Shown here: positions 1 through 9,386 of the stretch, piece after piece | Position numbering within the stretch: the first letter of the stretch is position 1 | Layout: the number at the start of each line of letters is the position of its first letter | Assembly (NCBI GenBank): GCA_023897205.1 | Contig: JAHWDD010000002.1 | Location: 2,356,001 to 2,420,000 of the forward strand | Length of the DNA stretch: 64,000 bases | Direction of reading: 5' to 3' | Source: Exophiala sp. HKRS030 | Taxonomy: Eukaryota > Ascomycota > Eurotiomycetes > Chaetothyriales > Herpotrichiellaceae | Notes under the pieces: generated by a model | What the model was told of the DNA's origin: nothing | Seen by the model: the letters and a program-made list of their open reading frames with translations, nothing else | Databases searched by the model: none | Made by a program: the position numbers and the translations under genes

Positions 1-409
1 CTAGACTTCTAGATTAACTCCCTCCTTCCGACAGCTTGACTTCTTTCTGACCCGGAGTGTTCGGAAAAGGAAAACAAGGACTGCTAAGAGGTAAGCGATG
101 TGGATCGAGCATGTCTATTTCATGTCACTACCTTGGTCGCCTTGCATATGAACTTCATACTTTGTGACCAGTCATCGTCCTTGATGAGGCATGAACGAGG
201 AGCCGAAGCATTCAAAACCTGGTTGGTTGCATGCAGCATTCAACTAGCCAGATGGACGAGGTGTCGAGCAGTGGTTATGGAGCAAGGAGACACGAACCTT
301 GCGATCCCATTTCGAAATGTAACGGGTGGTCATGAGTCGGGATGACTGACGACCAAGTGGCTGGCAGTACCCGCTGGTGATACTATAGCTGGCTAGCTTC
401 AAGCTGGAA

Positions 410-416
410 TATAAAA
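410..416 (+). promoter_or_regulatory. TATA box of the small secreted peptide gene
   Basis: A perfect TATAAAA lies about 120 bases before the ATG at 537. No other start of a recognisable protein follows closely, so it most likely serves the small secreted peptide. A clear TATA box suits a strongly expressed short gene. Confidence 0.45.
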
Positions 417-536
417 ACACAGATGCTGCCTTGTCAAACTTTAGTAGAGGCTCGCTTCAACCCAAAATCTCCGGCTGATCAACTGCAACTTGACTTCAAA
501 CTACTCTTCTCTCATAAATATCCTCAGTCAGGCAGG

Positions 537-725
537 ATGAGATCAATCTACGCTCTTGGTCTTCTTGCCCTTAGCTCGGCACTTGGAGCATGGGCAGCGC
601 CTGTTGCAAATCCTGCCTCTGCCCTTGCCCCACGTATGGCGGAGGACACCGACAAAGCCAAACGCATGACCATGTACTACCAGGACGATGTCGCTGAAGA
701 GGTTGATCCCGAGACCACCGACTAG
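537..725 (+). CDS. Small secreted peptide with Kex2-like site; candidate RiPP precursor
   Basis: A 62-residue ORF. Residues 1-20 (MRSIYALGLLALSSALGAWA) are a textbook secretion signal. A proline/alanine-rich stretch follows, then a dibasic Lys-Arg (DKAKR) of the kind cut by Kex2, then an acidic tail starting MTMYYQDD with two adjacent tyrosines. Fungal dikaritin precursors (UstA, PhomA, AprA) share this plan of signal peptide, Kex2 site and tyrosine-containing core, but they usually carry several core repeats and here I see one. The UstYa-like and tyrosinase genes downstream on the same strand support the role. Oddity: just after the TAG stop the frame stays open for nine codons to a consensus donor (GTAAGT at 753) with a good acceptor at 801, and closes at 826-828. 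The stop may therefore be a disabling mutation, or the intron may lie in the 3' UTR. An in-frame ATG at 423 is possible, but the signal peptide favours 537. It could also be an unrelated small secreted protein. Confidence 0.45.
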   Translation: MRSIYALGLLALSSALGAWAAPVANPASALAPRMAEDTDKAKRMTMYYQDDVAEEVDPETTD

Positions 726-828
726 AGCAAGGTCTTCTGGGGAGTCGCCAAGGTAAGTGAGAAAAGGACTATTATTAGAATTCTCTAACTGTCCGGCCCA
801 GGAAGACAAAGGGGATATGCAAGAGTGA

Positions 829-1839
829 ATACGCCGGAAGAGGATATATCACGGAGAAATCAAACCGACAGGGATGGCTCTGGTTCAGGTTGTGTGTCTG
901 TATTCGGGTGTCGTTGAAGTTAACGAATACCCCGTACGTATCCACATATACCAAGCCTAGTCCGTCTCGGGCCTCATGTTCTCCTGTTGTCTCCGTAGCT
1001 TTAGCGACTTGTTGCCTCGTATCGTAATATATCATTTACCCGATGTTTATCAGAATAAGCGAGACCGAGGTCACGGACTACTTAATCTAGACTTCCACTC
1101 TTGTGCCTAGCTTCATGAAAGTCCCATTGAAAAGTCCATTGAGACCCTATGGCTATTTACCACATACATACACTACTCATGTACTTGTGTCGCATTGGAG
1201 AAACCCACTGGGGCCAAAGTTTCGAGTTGCCTAACACTTTGTCACTTGAATCCACCCCAATTTGGTGGCCTGAAGCCGACTTCAAACCAATACCTATCGT
1301 AGAGAGACATATCTTCAGCATGTCACTAAAGATCCCCTTAATTCTTGGCTACGTTAGCATTATACTCGAGGAGGGGATGATCATTCTCTGTTTCAAGAGA
1401 AAGTTCCGAAGGAGGAGTCACTGCTTCGGTGATGGATCATGTTCATTGCCAGAGACCTTTGTCCTTTATTGGCAATTGGCCAACGTAAGCGATTGATGTA
1501 GCGTTGATTCTTCTGACCTGCAGCAGTTACGGGTAATTGTAGCCTTCTGCACTTTTGTGCATCGTCTGGGATTCCGGCGCAGATGATCGCGCACCATACC
1601 ACCTGTCTAGGACCGAGAAACGCCAACAAAGTCCACTGGGTGTATAGAACTGTGGGCTAGTACACAGTCAGCCCACAACATGCCCCCCTGGTGCAGCATA
1701 TTCTCTTCAGCCCAACCTTCAAAGTCTTCTACCTCTGCTTGTGCTTGAGCCGTCAACTCAGATATAAGGAGACCAGACAAAAGCCACATCAACAGCGATC
1801 TGATTTCTAATCAAGAGGTTTCCTGAGAGCATATCAAAA
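829..1839. other. Intergenic, no gene recognised
   Basis: Only short ORFs without recognisable composition or splice support occur here, the longest being 115 codons at 1149-1496 on +. It holds the 3' region of the peptide gene and the upstream region of the UstYa-family gene. Confidence 0.4.
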
Positions 1840-3024
1840 ATGGCATCCGAGAATTACAAGCCTCTACTTTCAGGTCCTGAGGATCGGACCTCAGTCGACG
1901 GGCTTTCAGACACAGACCTCAGACCTTTGAAACCAAAGAGCTGGTCCTCGAGGTTGGTGACGCTGTTGTCGAGGCTACGGCCATACATTATTGCCATATT
2001 ATCACTTCTTCTTGCCATTCATTTCTATCTCGACAAGAGATCATTCCACTCTCGGTGTGTTCGAGAGCTACATACTCCTTGTGAGAGATCTCCTTTCATA
2101 ACACCGAGTTTCTGCCCCTGTAGCTTGACCAAGCTAACACATCTTGCACATCTAGCACCCATTCTCAATTCTGGTGTTCTTGATAAGTATAGCACAGTCA
2201 ACCTCAACGGAACGCTCAACTTCAAAGAGAAGTGGGCAGGAACTCCAAATGACGCTAGAGACGAGCAATGGCAGAGTATCATCAAAGGTGAGTATGGAGA
2301 GATTCCAACCAAGTCCTTTAGCTTTTCGTCAAAAGAACCAAAAGAGAAAGACTGAGTGCAATAGCAGATGTATGGATCCCGGTGACCGACGACGAAGTGA
2401 AGAAAATGGGCAAAGACCCCGAAAAGGTCGTTCGAGTCCCGCCACAACATCGTGACCAGTACGGAGACGGAGCAATAGGAGTCATGGATTTTGCTCACCA
2501 GATGCACTGTCTTGTGAGTATTACTCCTAGGTCATTCTTTTTACAAAACCTCCCATGCTACTTCGCATCCGTGTCAATTGACTCATTACCTCCTTAGGAC
2601 CTGGTGAGGAAATACACTTATTTCGATTACTACATGGAGAAACAAGACGAAGAAGCGTTTGGGAATCCTCCTCACGTGTTGCGTGTTCACATTGGTAAGG
2701 AAGGCTCTCGGGTGATTACCTATCTAACAGAACTTTTCTTTCTGCCCACAACTCCACGAGTGGCTGACTGACATTACTTTGTCACTTAGATCACTGTATC
2801 GATATGATGCGACAATTCATCATGTGCAATGCCGACCCTGGCATAGTCACCCATTTCTGGGTCGAGGGTAGATCGACCCTTATCCCGACTTCTCCATGCA
2901 GAAACAGTGCAAGGACCCCTGGGCCATGGTGGAATGGGCAGAGAAGAAGGCGATTCCGGGGTATAAGCTCATCTATCCGAGTCCCGGAGAGTTCATCTTT
3001 CCTTGGGATCCTTCTATCTTATGA
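1840..3024 (+). pseudogene. UstYa-family (DUF3328) oxidase, frameshifted in last exon
   Basis: UstYa-family proteins are membrane-bound oxidases that cyclise ribosomal peptides (ustiloxin, phomopsin, asperipin) or act on some nonribosomal products. Five exons close in frame: 1840-2080, 2156-2287, 2365-2513, 2598-2694 and 2790-3024, with typical GTGAGT/GTAAGG donors. The N-terminus is cytosolic and polar, with a membrane anchor at about residues 46-64. The two family signatures are present: HQMHCL at the end of exon 3 and HIDHCID at the exon 4/5 junction, the doubled His-Cys motif thought to bind metal. The C-terminal part (PDFS, a WA-type motif, PGY) is clearly homologous but sits in another frame: reading changes between about 2866 and 2880, consistent with one lost base or two gained. 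No intron explains this, since the only GT-AG pair is 34 nt apart and does not restore the frame. Expected intact length is about 284 residues. Either a pseudogene or a local sequence error. Confidence 0.8.
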
Positions 3025-3832
3025 GAGCAGGGCCTGTTCAGTCGAGTATTTGCACATAAAGGCTTGAACCATATTTTTAAAGTAGTGGCAGCGGTGAATT
3101 CAAGGGGAGTAAAGGTGCATAGAGGACAACAGGGCACATATGTTCAAGGACCTGTTAGACATCATGCAGGATGGTCTCATTTGCACCTATGGGATGGTAC
3201 TTGTCTGCAAGCATCATTATCAACCTTCACGACTTCCCAAAAGGTGTGTTTACACCACAACCACCAGGACTTCGCCTCGGAAGCTTGATTCGTAGACGAC
3301 GATCTTGCTAGAAGTGCTTCGTCTAATGTGAGGCTTGGCTCCCTTGGATGCAAGTCCAAAGGGATCTGTAGCCACGGAAGAACGTCACTACCTCGACAAC
3401 AAAAGGCTGCATCGGCAATGAAGAGGGATGGACATCTATTCAGGCCACAACCCAAACGCTAGGCTTAGCGCCGTCCTGGCACAGGGGTCCCACATTTTAA
3501 CCCGTCGAGTCCGGCTTCCTTTACGTACGAGTCATGTACATACACCTATTGAGGTGGAGATCTTCAAGAGGGATGGAACGTAGTGCGCATTTGTTCGCTT
3601 CAATTGTCTCTTTCGGCTGGTCCGGAGTACGATATCCTGTATGTCTTTGGGGTGGTCTCCGTGGGGTGCAAGTGAAGAACCGTGGGTCATATGCCCGATA
3701 GGACGCAGTGAGCAGTATAACTTCTGATGGATTTGTTAATTTTCTTACACGATAGCCCGCCGTTCGACCTGTGTGACAGGTCGTTCTTTTCAGCAAAGTA
3801 AAATTCCTTTGGAGCTGCGGCTCAGGTCATAG
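3025..3832. other. Intergenic between UstYa-like and tyrosinase genes
   Basis: No ORF here resembles a known protein on either strand. It must hold the promoter of the tyrosinase gene. Confidence 0.4.
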
Positions 3833-5279
3833 ATGTTGAATTTCAACGGACCTAAGCGTGGGCAGTACAAGGCTCTTGCTGACCTTGATGTCGAGGCAGA
3901 GCAGAATGAACAGGACCCGGGCCGACGAGACACAGATCTTCTGTCTCCTGCAAAACGACACAATGACACTTCTTCTGTCAAGAAGACATGGGTCTTGCTG
4001 TCTGTGGCGTTTGTCATATTTGCTCCAGCCATCATAACGTCGGCGACGCACCTTCCATATCCTCGTCGTGGTGATGGCAGTGCCGGTAGCAACGCTGTCT
4101 CATCAGGACAATGTGAGGATCCGTCAATTCGACGGGAGTGGAGGGATCTCTCGGACGGCGAGAAGATGCAATATATCGGAGCCATCAGTTGTCTACATGA
4201 AACTCCTTCTCGACTCGACCCGGAAGCAAAACTCTCTGACGATTTTCCATGGTTGCATTTTCATGTTGGAAGCCCAAGTGAGTCGGTCCTGGTCGCCCGC
4301 CTTGTCATGGTATATGTGTTGGACACCTGGTAAAACATTTTCAAACACTAACACGTGATTATGTCTCAATCAAAGATCACAACACGGTCGGCTTTCTCTC
4401 ATGGCATCGTTGGTTCATTCATCTGTATGAAGAGGCCCTCAGAGATTTCTGTGGCTGGAATAAAGGTTTAGTGTATGTGTAGGACAGTTTCCATTCTGTT
4501 TCTCTTCTGCGTGGCTGAGGGAAGAACAATACTGACGATCGAATGACCCGACCAGCTACTGGGACTGGTCGCTTGATTGGCAAGATCCAGCCTCATCTCC
4601 GATATGGGATTCCCGAATAGGATTCGGAGGCGACGGTGACCTTTCGCTACCTCCGACCAACATGCCTCCCAACGCCACCTGCGTCCGCGATGGACCTTTT
4701 TCCAATTACCAAGTCCGCAACACGGGTTGGGCGACGCAACCGCACTGCCTGTCGCGTGGATTTGGTCGACTCCCGCCATTCCACAACTTCAGCGGCGAGA
4801 AGCTCCACCCGGACGTGCTGAACGATGCTCTGGCCCAAGAGGATTTCTGGGATTTTTGTCACCGCCGTCGAAGACGGCCCCCACGATGCTATACCACACG
4901 GGGTCGGAGGGGATTTCATGTTGCTGACCGCACCAAACGGTATGTTCGTCCTTTGAGATTGCAAAACTCTGCTTCTCCAAGTAGTGAACATATCAACTAA
5001 CAAACAAAAACGTGCTCCTTCACAGATCCCGTCTTCTACCTCCACCATACACAGATCGATCGACTGTGGTGGATGTGGCAGCAAAAGGACCCGGAACGAC
5101 GACTGTACGAGTACCACGGCCCAAATCCATCCCGAGAACACAAGCAGAGTGATTCGGCGGCTTTGGGCGAATCCTTTGCTTCTCTCGATGATGTGTTAAC
5201 TTATGAACCGCTTTCACGCAACATTACTGTCCGAGACATAATGAGCACCAAGACACGGCGGTTGTGCTATCGATATTAA
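3833..5279 (+). pseudogene. UstQ-like tyrosinase with membrane anchor, one frameshift
   Basis: Type-3 copper tyrosinases of dikaritin clusters hydroxylate or activate the core tyrosine. Exons are 3833-4277, 4376-4472, 4556-4939 and 5026-5279 (introns of 98, 83 and 86 nt). A signal anchor lies at about residues 52-70. The CuA site is seen as HFH in exon 1 and HNTVGFLSWHR in exon 2, followed by the YWDW motif across the exon 2/3 junction. The CuB site is seen as GPHDAIPH, GDF and DPVFYLHHTQIDRLWW in exons 3 and 4. Within exon 3 the frame jumps at the five-T run around 4853-4857: sequence before it reads in one frame and the CuB region in another, consistent with one extra base. As read, the protein ends soon after and lacks CuB. 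Intact length would be about 392 residues, normal for the group. It sits about 0.8 kb after the UstYa-like gene on the same strand. A homopolymer sequencing error is the alternative to true loss. Confidence 0.8.
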
Positions 5280-6124
5280 GTAAGGGAAAGGGCATGGTTG
5301 GTGCTGGAAACTCCAAATCTGATCCATCTCTTGTGCAAATCATGCGTTACCATTGATCCGTACCTAAGTGGAAGGATTCAAGAGGGTAAATGGTGCACGT
5401 GGCCATGTTTTTTCCTATGTCCTAAAACCAGACACTTTCAAGGATCCGGCAGTTGGACAGGCGACAGCGAATTTCAGGCAGAGGCCCGCTCATATCGTGG
5501 CCGGCCGGGCTGGACTTCTTTTTCGATGAGCCATCGATCGACCTCGACCATTGGAAACTGAAATGTATGGAGCAGTGCAGGAGAACTTGGTCTCGATCAC
5601 CACGCAAGCTTAGCAAGAGCCGATCACAGCACTTCCTCAGCTCAGGAGTTGGTGCAAGCACCACAAACAAAGAGAAAATCTGGCGGCTGTTTGGTATTCT
5701 CATCTACTCACCCATACCCTTTGAAGGCTGCGGCATTGACCTAGAGAATACAAGGTTGAATGGGAAGGCATATTGCTATGGAGAGTACACTCAAAACTCA
5801 GATCTCTCCGCCCTGGATACAACCCTTTCCACAATTGCAAATACAATCATTGTCCATCCTTTAACGCCACTTGTTGTTGGAAGACCTCTCCAGCACTTGG
5901 TCCAAGGCACTTCTTTATGGTGTTATCTGGGTATTTTGATACTGTTTTTGGTGTTTTGTGGTTTCCCTGATGGCCTCATTTCCACCTAAAATCAGTGATG
6001 AACTTGGAAAAAGTGGTAGCTGGCAAAGTATGCTCGTGTATCGCTTGCAACGTGGTTTAGAGACGCATCTCTGTAACCACATTGACTGGGTAGCTTCGTG
6101 TTGACTCTTTTTGTAATCTTGCGA
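5280..6124. other. Intergenic; unrecognised 178-codon ORF at 5453-5989 (+)
   Basis: One ORF of 178 codons runs 5453-5989 on + with a hydrophobic C-terminus. I do not recognise it. A second frame over 5480-5680 also has protein-like composition but contains stops, so the stretch may be a broken gene belonging to the decayed cluster, or chance. Confidence 0.2.
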
Positions 6125-7553
6125 CTAGTCATACTGAAACAGCACACTGATACTCTCGCCGTAATGGACCCGTCGGATAGCCTGTAATTCGGTTAGCCAA
6201 CGAATCAACGAGCAAAACAAATTGGTTTGGATGGATGCTCACCTCGGCAAAAACATGTCCCACCTCAAGCACTTCAAGTTTCGGGCACCGCTTGCAATGC
6301 TCTTGTTGGTCAACCGTATTCGTGACAATGACCTTGTCGAGGGCACTGGCGTTGATTCTATCAATCGCATCGCCACTCAAAACACCATGAGTTACCAAAG
6401 CGTAGATCTTGCTGGCTCCTTCTTTCTTCAAGAGCTTAGCTGCTCGGGTAATGGTGTTGCTAGTATCAGCCAAATCGTCGATGAGGACGGCCACCTTGCC
6501 AGTGACATCTCCGACAAGCATCATGGTGGCATTCTGGCGATCGTTGATCTTGGTGGGCCTTCTCTCCTTGTGAATGAGAGCAAACTCAATGCCTAAGGCA
6601 TCGGCAATGGCAGTAGCACGTTTAGCACCGCCAGCGTCAGGACTGACAACAACACCATTTTTATAGTCTGGGATGTTTTGCTGGATGTATTTCTTGAGCA
6701 ATGGTCGCCCATAAAGATTGTCGACGGGAATGTCGAAAAAGCCCTGGTATTGCGGGTCGTGCAAATCCATGGTGATAATGTGATCGGCACCGGCACAAGT
6801 AAGAAGATCTGCCACGAGAGTTCCAGCCTGGGCCACCCATTGTCGATAACCCGGACGAGGTTTGAAGCTTTCCAGGACCTCTGTCTTGTTCTCCGTCTTG
6901 CTCGGAGTTGCCGCGAAATCATGATTGACAACACCATTGGTCGTGGATGCACTCGATTCGCTTCGCCTTCGCGAACTTGGGAAATACTCGGAACCCGACT
7001 TGGTCTGCGAATTTTGATCTCGGTAATGGCTGAAACGAGCTTGATGTGCAGGACTGCCATCGCCATCATCTAGTTGTGATTTAGAAGCGGCTTTCTGGAA
7101 GGAATATCCATTCGTCAAACCATGGCTTTCACCCTTGTCCGGATGAGGCGTGGGTGGAACGCTGTCGAATGAGTAGCCGTTTCCATCCTGGACAAGCTTG
7201 TGATCCAACTTTGCAGCTTTTACCAATGGTGCACCACTCTTGTTGTAGGGAACATCCGATTGTCGAGAATAAGGAAAGAGAGGAAGGACAGCGGTGACCT
7301 TCTTGGCCGAGGCGGTCTTGCATGCCGAGATGGCGATCAGCAGTTCGACAAAATGGTCATTCACTTTGCCACCACCCGACTGTATGATATATACATCTTT
7401 TCCTCTGACTGACTCACCGATCTCAACTCGGGTTTCTCCGACTGAGAATTTCGAGAAGAGAGCTTGGCCTTGTTCGATACCGAGGATCTCGCATATAGTG
7501 TCAGTCAGTACTGGGTGGGACGAGCCGCCGAGGACCACGATGTTTCGGACCAT
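6125..7553 (-). CDS. Ribose-phosphate pyrophosphokinase (PRPP synthetase), insert-bearing form
   Basis: Makes 5-phosphoribosyl 1-diphosphate from ribose 5-phosphate and ATP, the precursor of purines, pyrimidines, NAD, histidine and tryptophan; cytosolic. Exons on the minus strand are 7553-6243 and 6181-6125, giving 455 residues; the 61-nt intron (GTGAGC...TTACAG) near the 3' end restores the usual C-terminus (RRVHYGESISVLF). Visible family motifs are FSVGETRVEIGESVRGKDVY, PYSRQSD, the DLHDPQYQGFFDIPVDNL segment and the PRPP loop VLIDDLADTSNT. A low-complexity insert of about 100 residues (about 120-225) follows the ATP-loop region and contains NGYSF twice. Yeast Prs1 and Prs5 have comparable non-homologous inserts linked to cell-wall signalling, so this is probably the Prs1/Prs5-type subunit. 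The start MVRNIVVLGG at 7553 is preferred over an upstream in-frame ATG at 7664 because the latter adds a non-conserved 37-residue leader, which could however be a mitochondrial or alternative start. Confidence 0.93.
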
Positions 7554-8079
7554 CGTGTCGGTGAGAGACGAGTCGGTAGGAGTAATGGTGGTTGAGAGGG
7601 AGGGAGGGGAGGAGAGGGCAAAGAGGGTCGACAACGTGGTGCGGTGATGGCGAATGAGACTCAAGATACAGAGTCTATATCATATTCTCCAACAACAGAG
7701 AGACCGCGCCTTGAACGGGCAAGAATTCAATTGAGTCGTTGTCGACATGCTCAAAATGAAAACGAAAACTACTAGATCGCAGGCTGTTTGCACCAGAGAA
7801 CTTTTTGTCTCGCCCCACTTTCTACTTTGGGACACCAAGGCTGTCAGGTACGTGAACGATGAAATTGCGTCACTGCGATTCACAGCCTTGTGTTCCCATT
7901 GACTAGATACGATTACCCGCGCCATGTCTCAATCGAATATTCCCAAGGTAGACGATAAACGAGACTGCCTCACGTAACACTGTGTGGTGCATACTGAACA
8001 AAATACTATCATGTAGCTCAACACACATTCAGCACACTTGCTAACAACCAGACTTCTGCCAATTGCTCCTTGTAGTCCC
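7554..8079. other. Intergenic upstream of PRS-type gene
   Basis: Holds the 5' UTR and promoter of the PRPP synthetase gene and the 3' end of the HUB1 gene. No further gene seen. Confidence 0.5.
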
Positions 8080-8808
8080 TCAGTCGCCCGTATCAACTTC
8101 CAGATCCAATTGCACATTGTTACTGACTCCATAGTCTTGTAGCGTCAATTGGTCTTTGAAGGGTCGTTCGCCTTGTCTTTTGAGGAGAATCTCATGCGGC
8201 TGTCGTCCGATCATCGATGCGACAATGACTTTGAAGTCCTCTATCACACGTACATCAGTCTATATTCGATTCATTCATGTAGAAGACTTACTTATTGGAT
8301 CTGTTGGATAGCATGGTATTGCTTTCTTGGTTCCCAGCCGATCGTTCACATAGACTATGATCATAGGCTGTGTAGGTGCCGCAGGTGCAGGTTTCTTCTC
8401 CTTCTTTTCTCTCCTCTCCTTCTTTTCCTTCTTGTCCCTATCCTCGCCTAAACGCTCTTTGTGGTCGCTATCTCGGTAACGATCTCGATCTTCCCTCCTA
8501 GGCGATGACCGTCGAGGGGGCGGTGATCTGGATCTGGATCTGGACCGAGGGCGGTAATGGTCTCGGTAACCCCGTTGTAAGCCTGAATCGCGGTCTCGTC
8601 GGCCATCATCACCATCGTCGCGGCGCTTTTCTTTCCATTTAAATCCTGTGTCTTTGCGCCGAGGTCGATCCTCTCGTCTATCACGGTCTCTGCGAGGCGG
8701 CGATCGGCTTCGTCTGCGGCCTTCTCCACGGGATGTATCTTGCTCTTTCCTGTCAGTACCAGGCGTCGGAGGATGTGATGTAGCAGTCTCACGCTGATTA
8801 TCTGCCAT
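8080..8808 (-). CDS. hub1: Ubiquitin-like modifier HUB1 with N-terminal RS-rich extension
   Basis: Hub1 is a ubiquitin-like protein that binds the HIND element of Snu66 (and Prp38 in some species) without covalent attachment and adjusts spliceosome choice of weak 5' splice sites; nuclear. Exons on the minus strand are 8808-8292 and 8240-8080, joined across a 51-nt intron (GTAAGT...GATAG), giving 225 residues. The last 70 or so residues match Hub1: VYVNDRLG, then after the intron DFKVIVASMIGRQP, then LKRQGE and FKDQLTLQDYGV. There is no C-terminal di-glycine, as in true Hub1. The first 140 residues or so are a dense run of RS, RD, KE and SPPRR segments like the RS domain of splicing factors. 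Budding and fission yeast Hub1 are only 73 residues, so the extension is notable, although the ORF is continuous and no second start near the ubiquitin fold is obvious except the Met in QPMIIVYVN. Confidence 0.9.
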
Positions 8809-9386
8809 GATGAAGGACCACTGAGGTCTTCCGTGAGACTAGATTGCGGCTTTAACGTTGCTTCTTATTGTGTACAATCAAAACAACCCTGGCCAGGCGC
8901 AGACACGAGCGGAAAATTGCAGTAGGGTCCGGCAGAACTTCGGTCGATGCCTGGAATAATGACGAGGCTGAACGAGGCTGAGGCTTTATTTAAACTGTAC
9001 TCGTGCTTGCTTCTACTCGGCTTCACGCAGTTCGGACATCTGTTTCCGGCCCATATGGTCCATCTCCCATTGATTGTCCCCTTTCAGATCACTGTACAAA
9101 CAGGAAGGTCCTTTGATCCAAGCCGAGGCTGTTGTGTGACTTACCATCGTGTTACAACTTGATTGGTGGCACAGCAAGCGAGTGCTCGGCAGCACGTGGT
9201 CTGTCGAGATGACTTCGAAGCGGTTGCCTCAGCCTGATACAGGTTGTCAGCCTCAACTACAAGGCCCAAAACTTTGTGATCAGATCGGTTGACATTGCGA
9301 TATCACTTTTATCAACGCTGTTGGTATCTTCGACAGAAGGCGTTCCGACAAGATCTGATGATAGACGATCACAGTATCCGATCACA
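8809..9386. other. Intergenic, upstream of HUB1 and of the HET relic
   Basis: Contains a short direct repeat (ACGAGGCTGA twice near 8960-8980) and no recognised gene. It covers the HUB1 promoter. Confidence 0.4.

Noticed and set aside
1149..1496. 115-codon + strand ORF between the peptide and UstYa-like genes
   Set aside because: Composition is not convincing, no family resemblance, no splice support.
2869..2902. Intron as explanation for the frame break in the UstYa-family gene
   Set aside because: The only GT-AG pair is 34 nt apart, removes conserved residues and does not restore the frame.
7680..8132. Two minus-strand ORFs between the PRS-type and HUB1 genes
   Set aside because: Short, no recognisable similarity; one overlaps the 3' end of HUB1.
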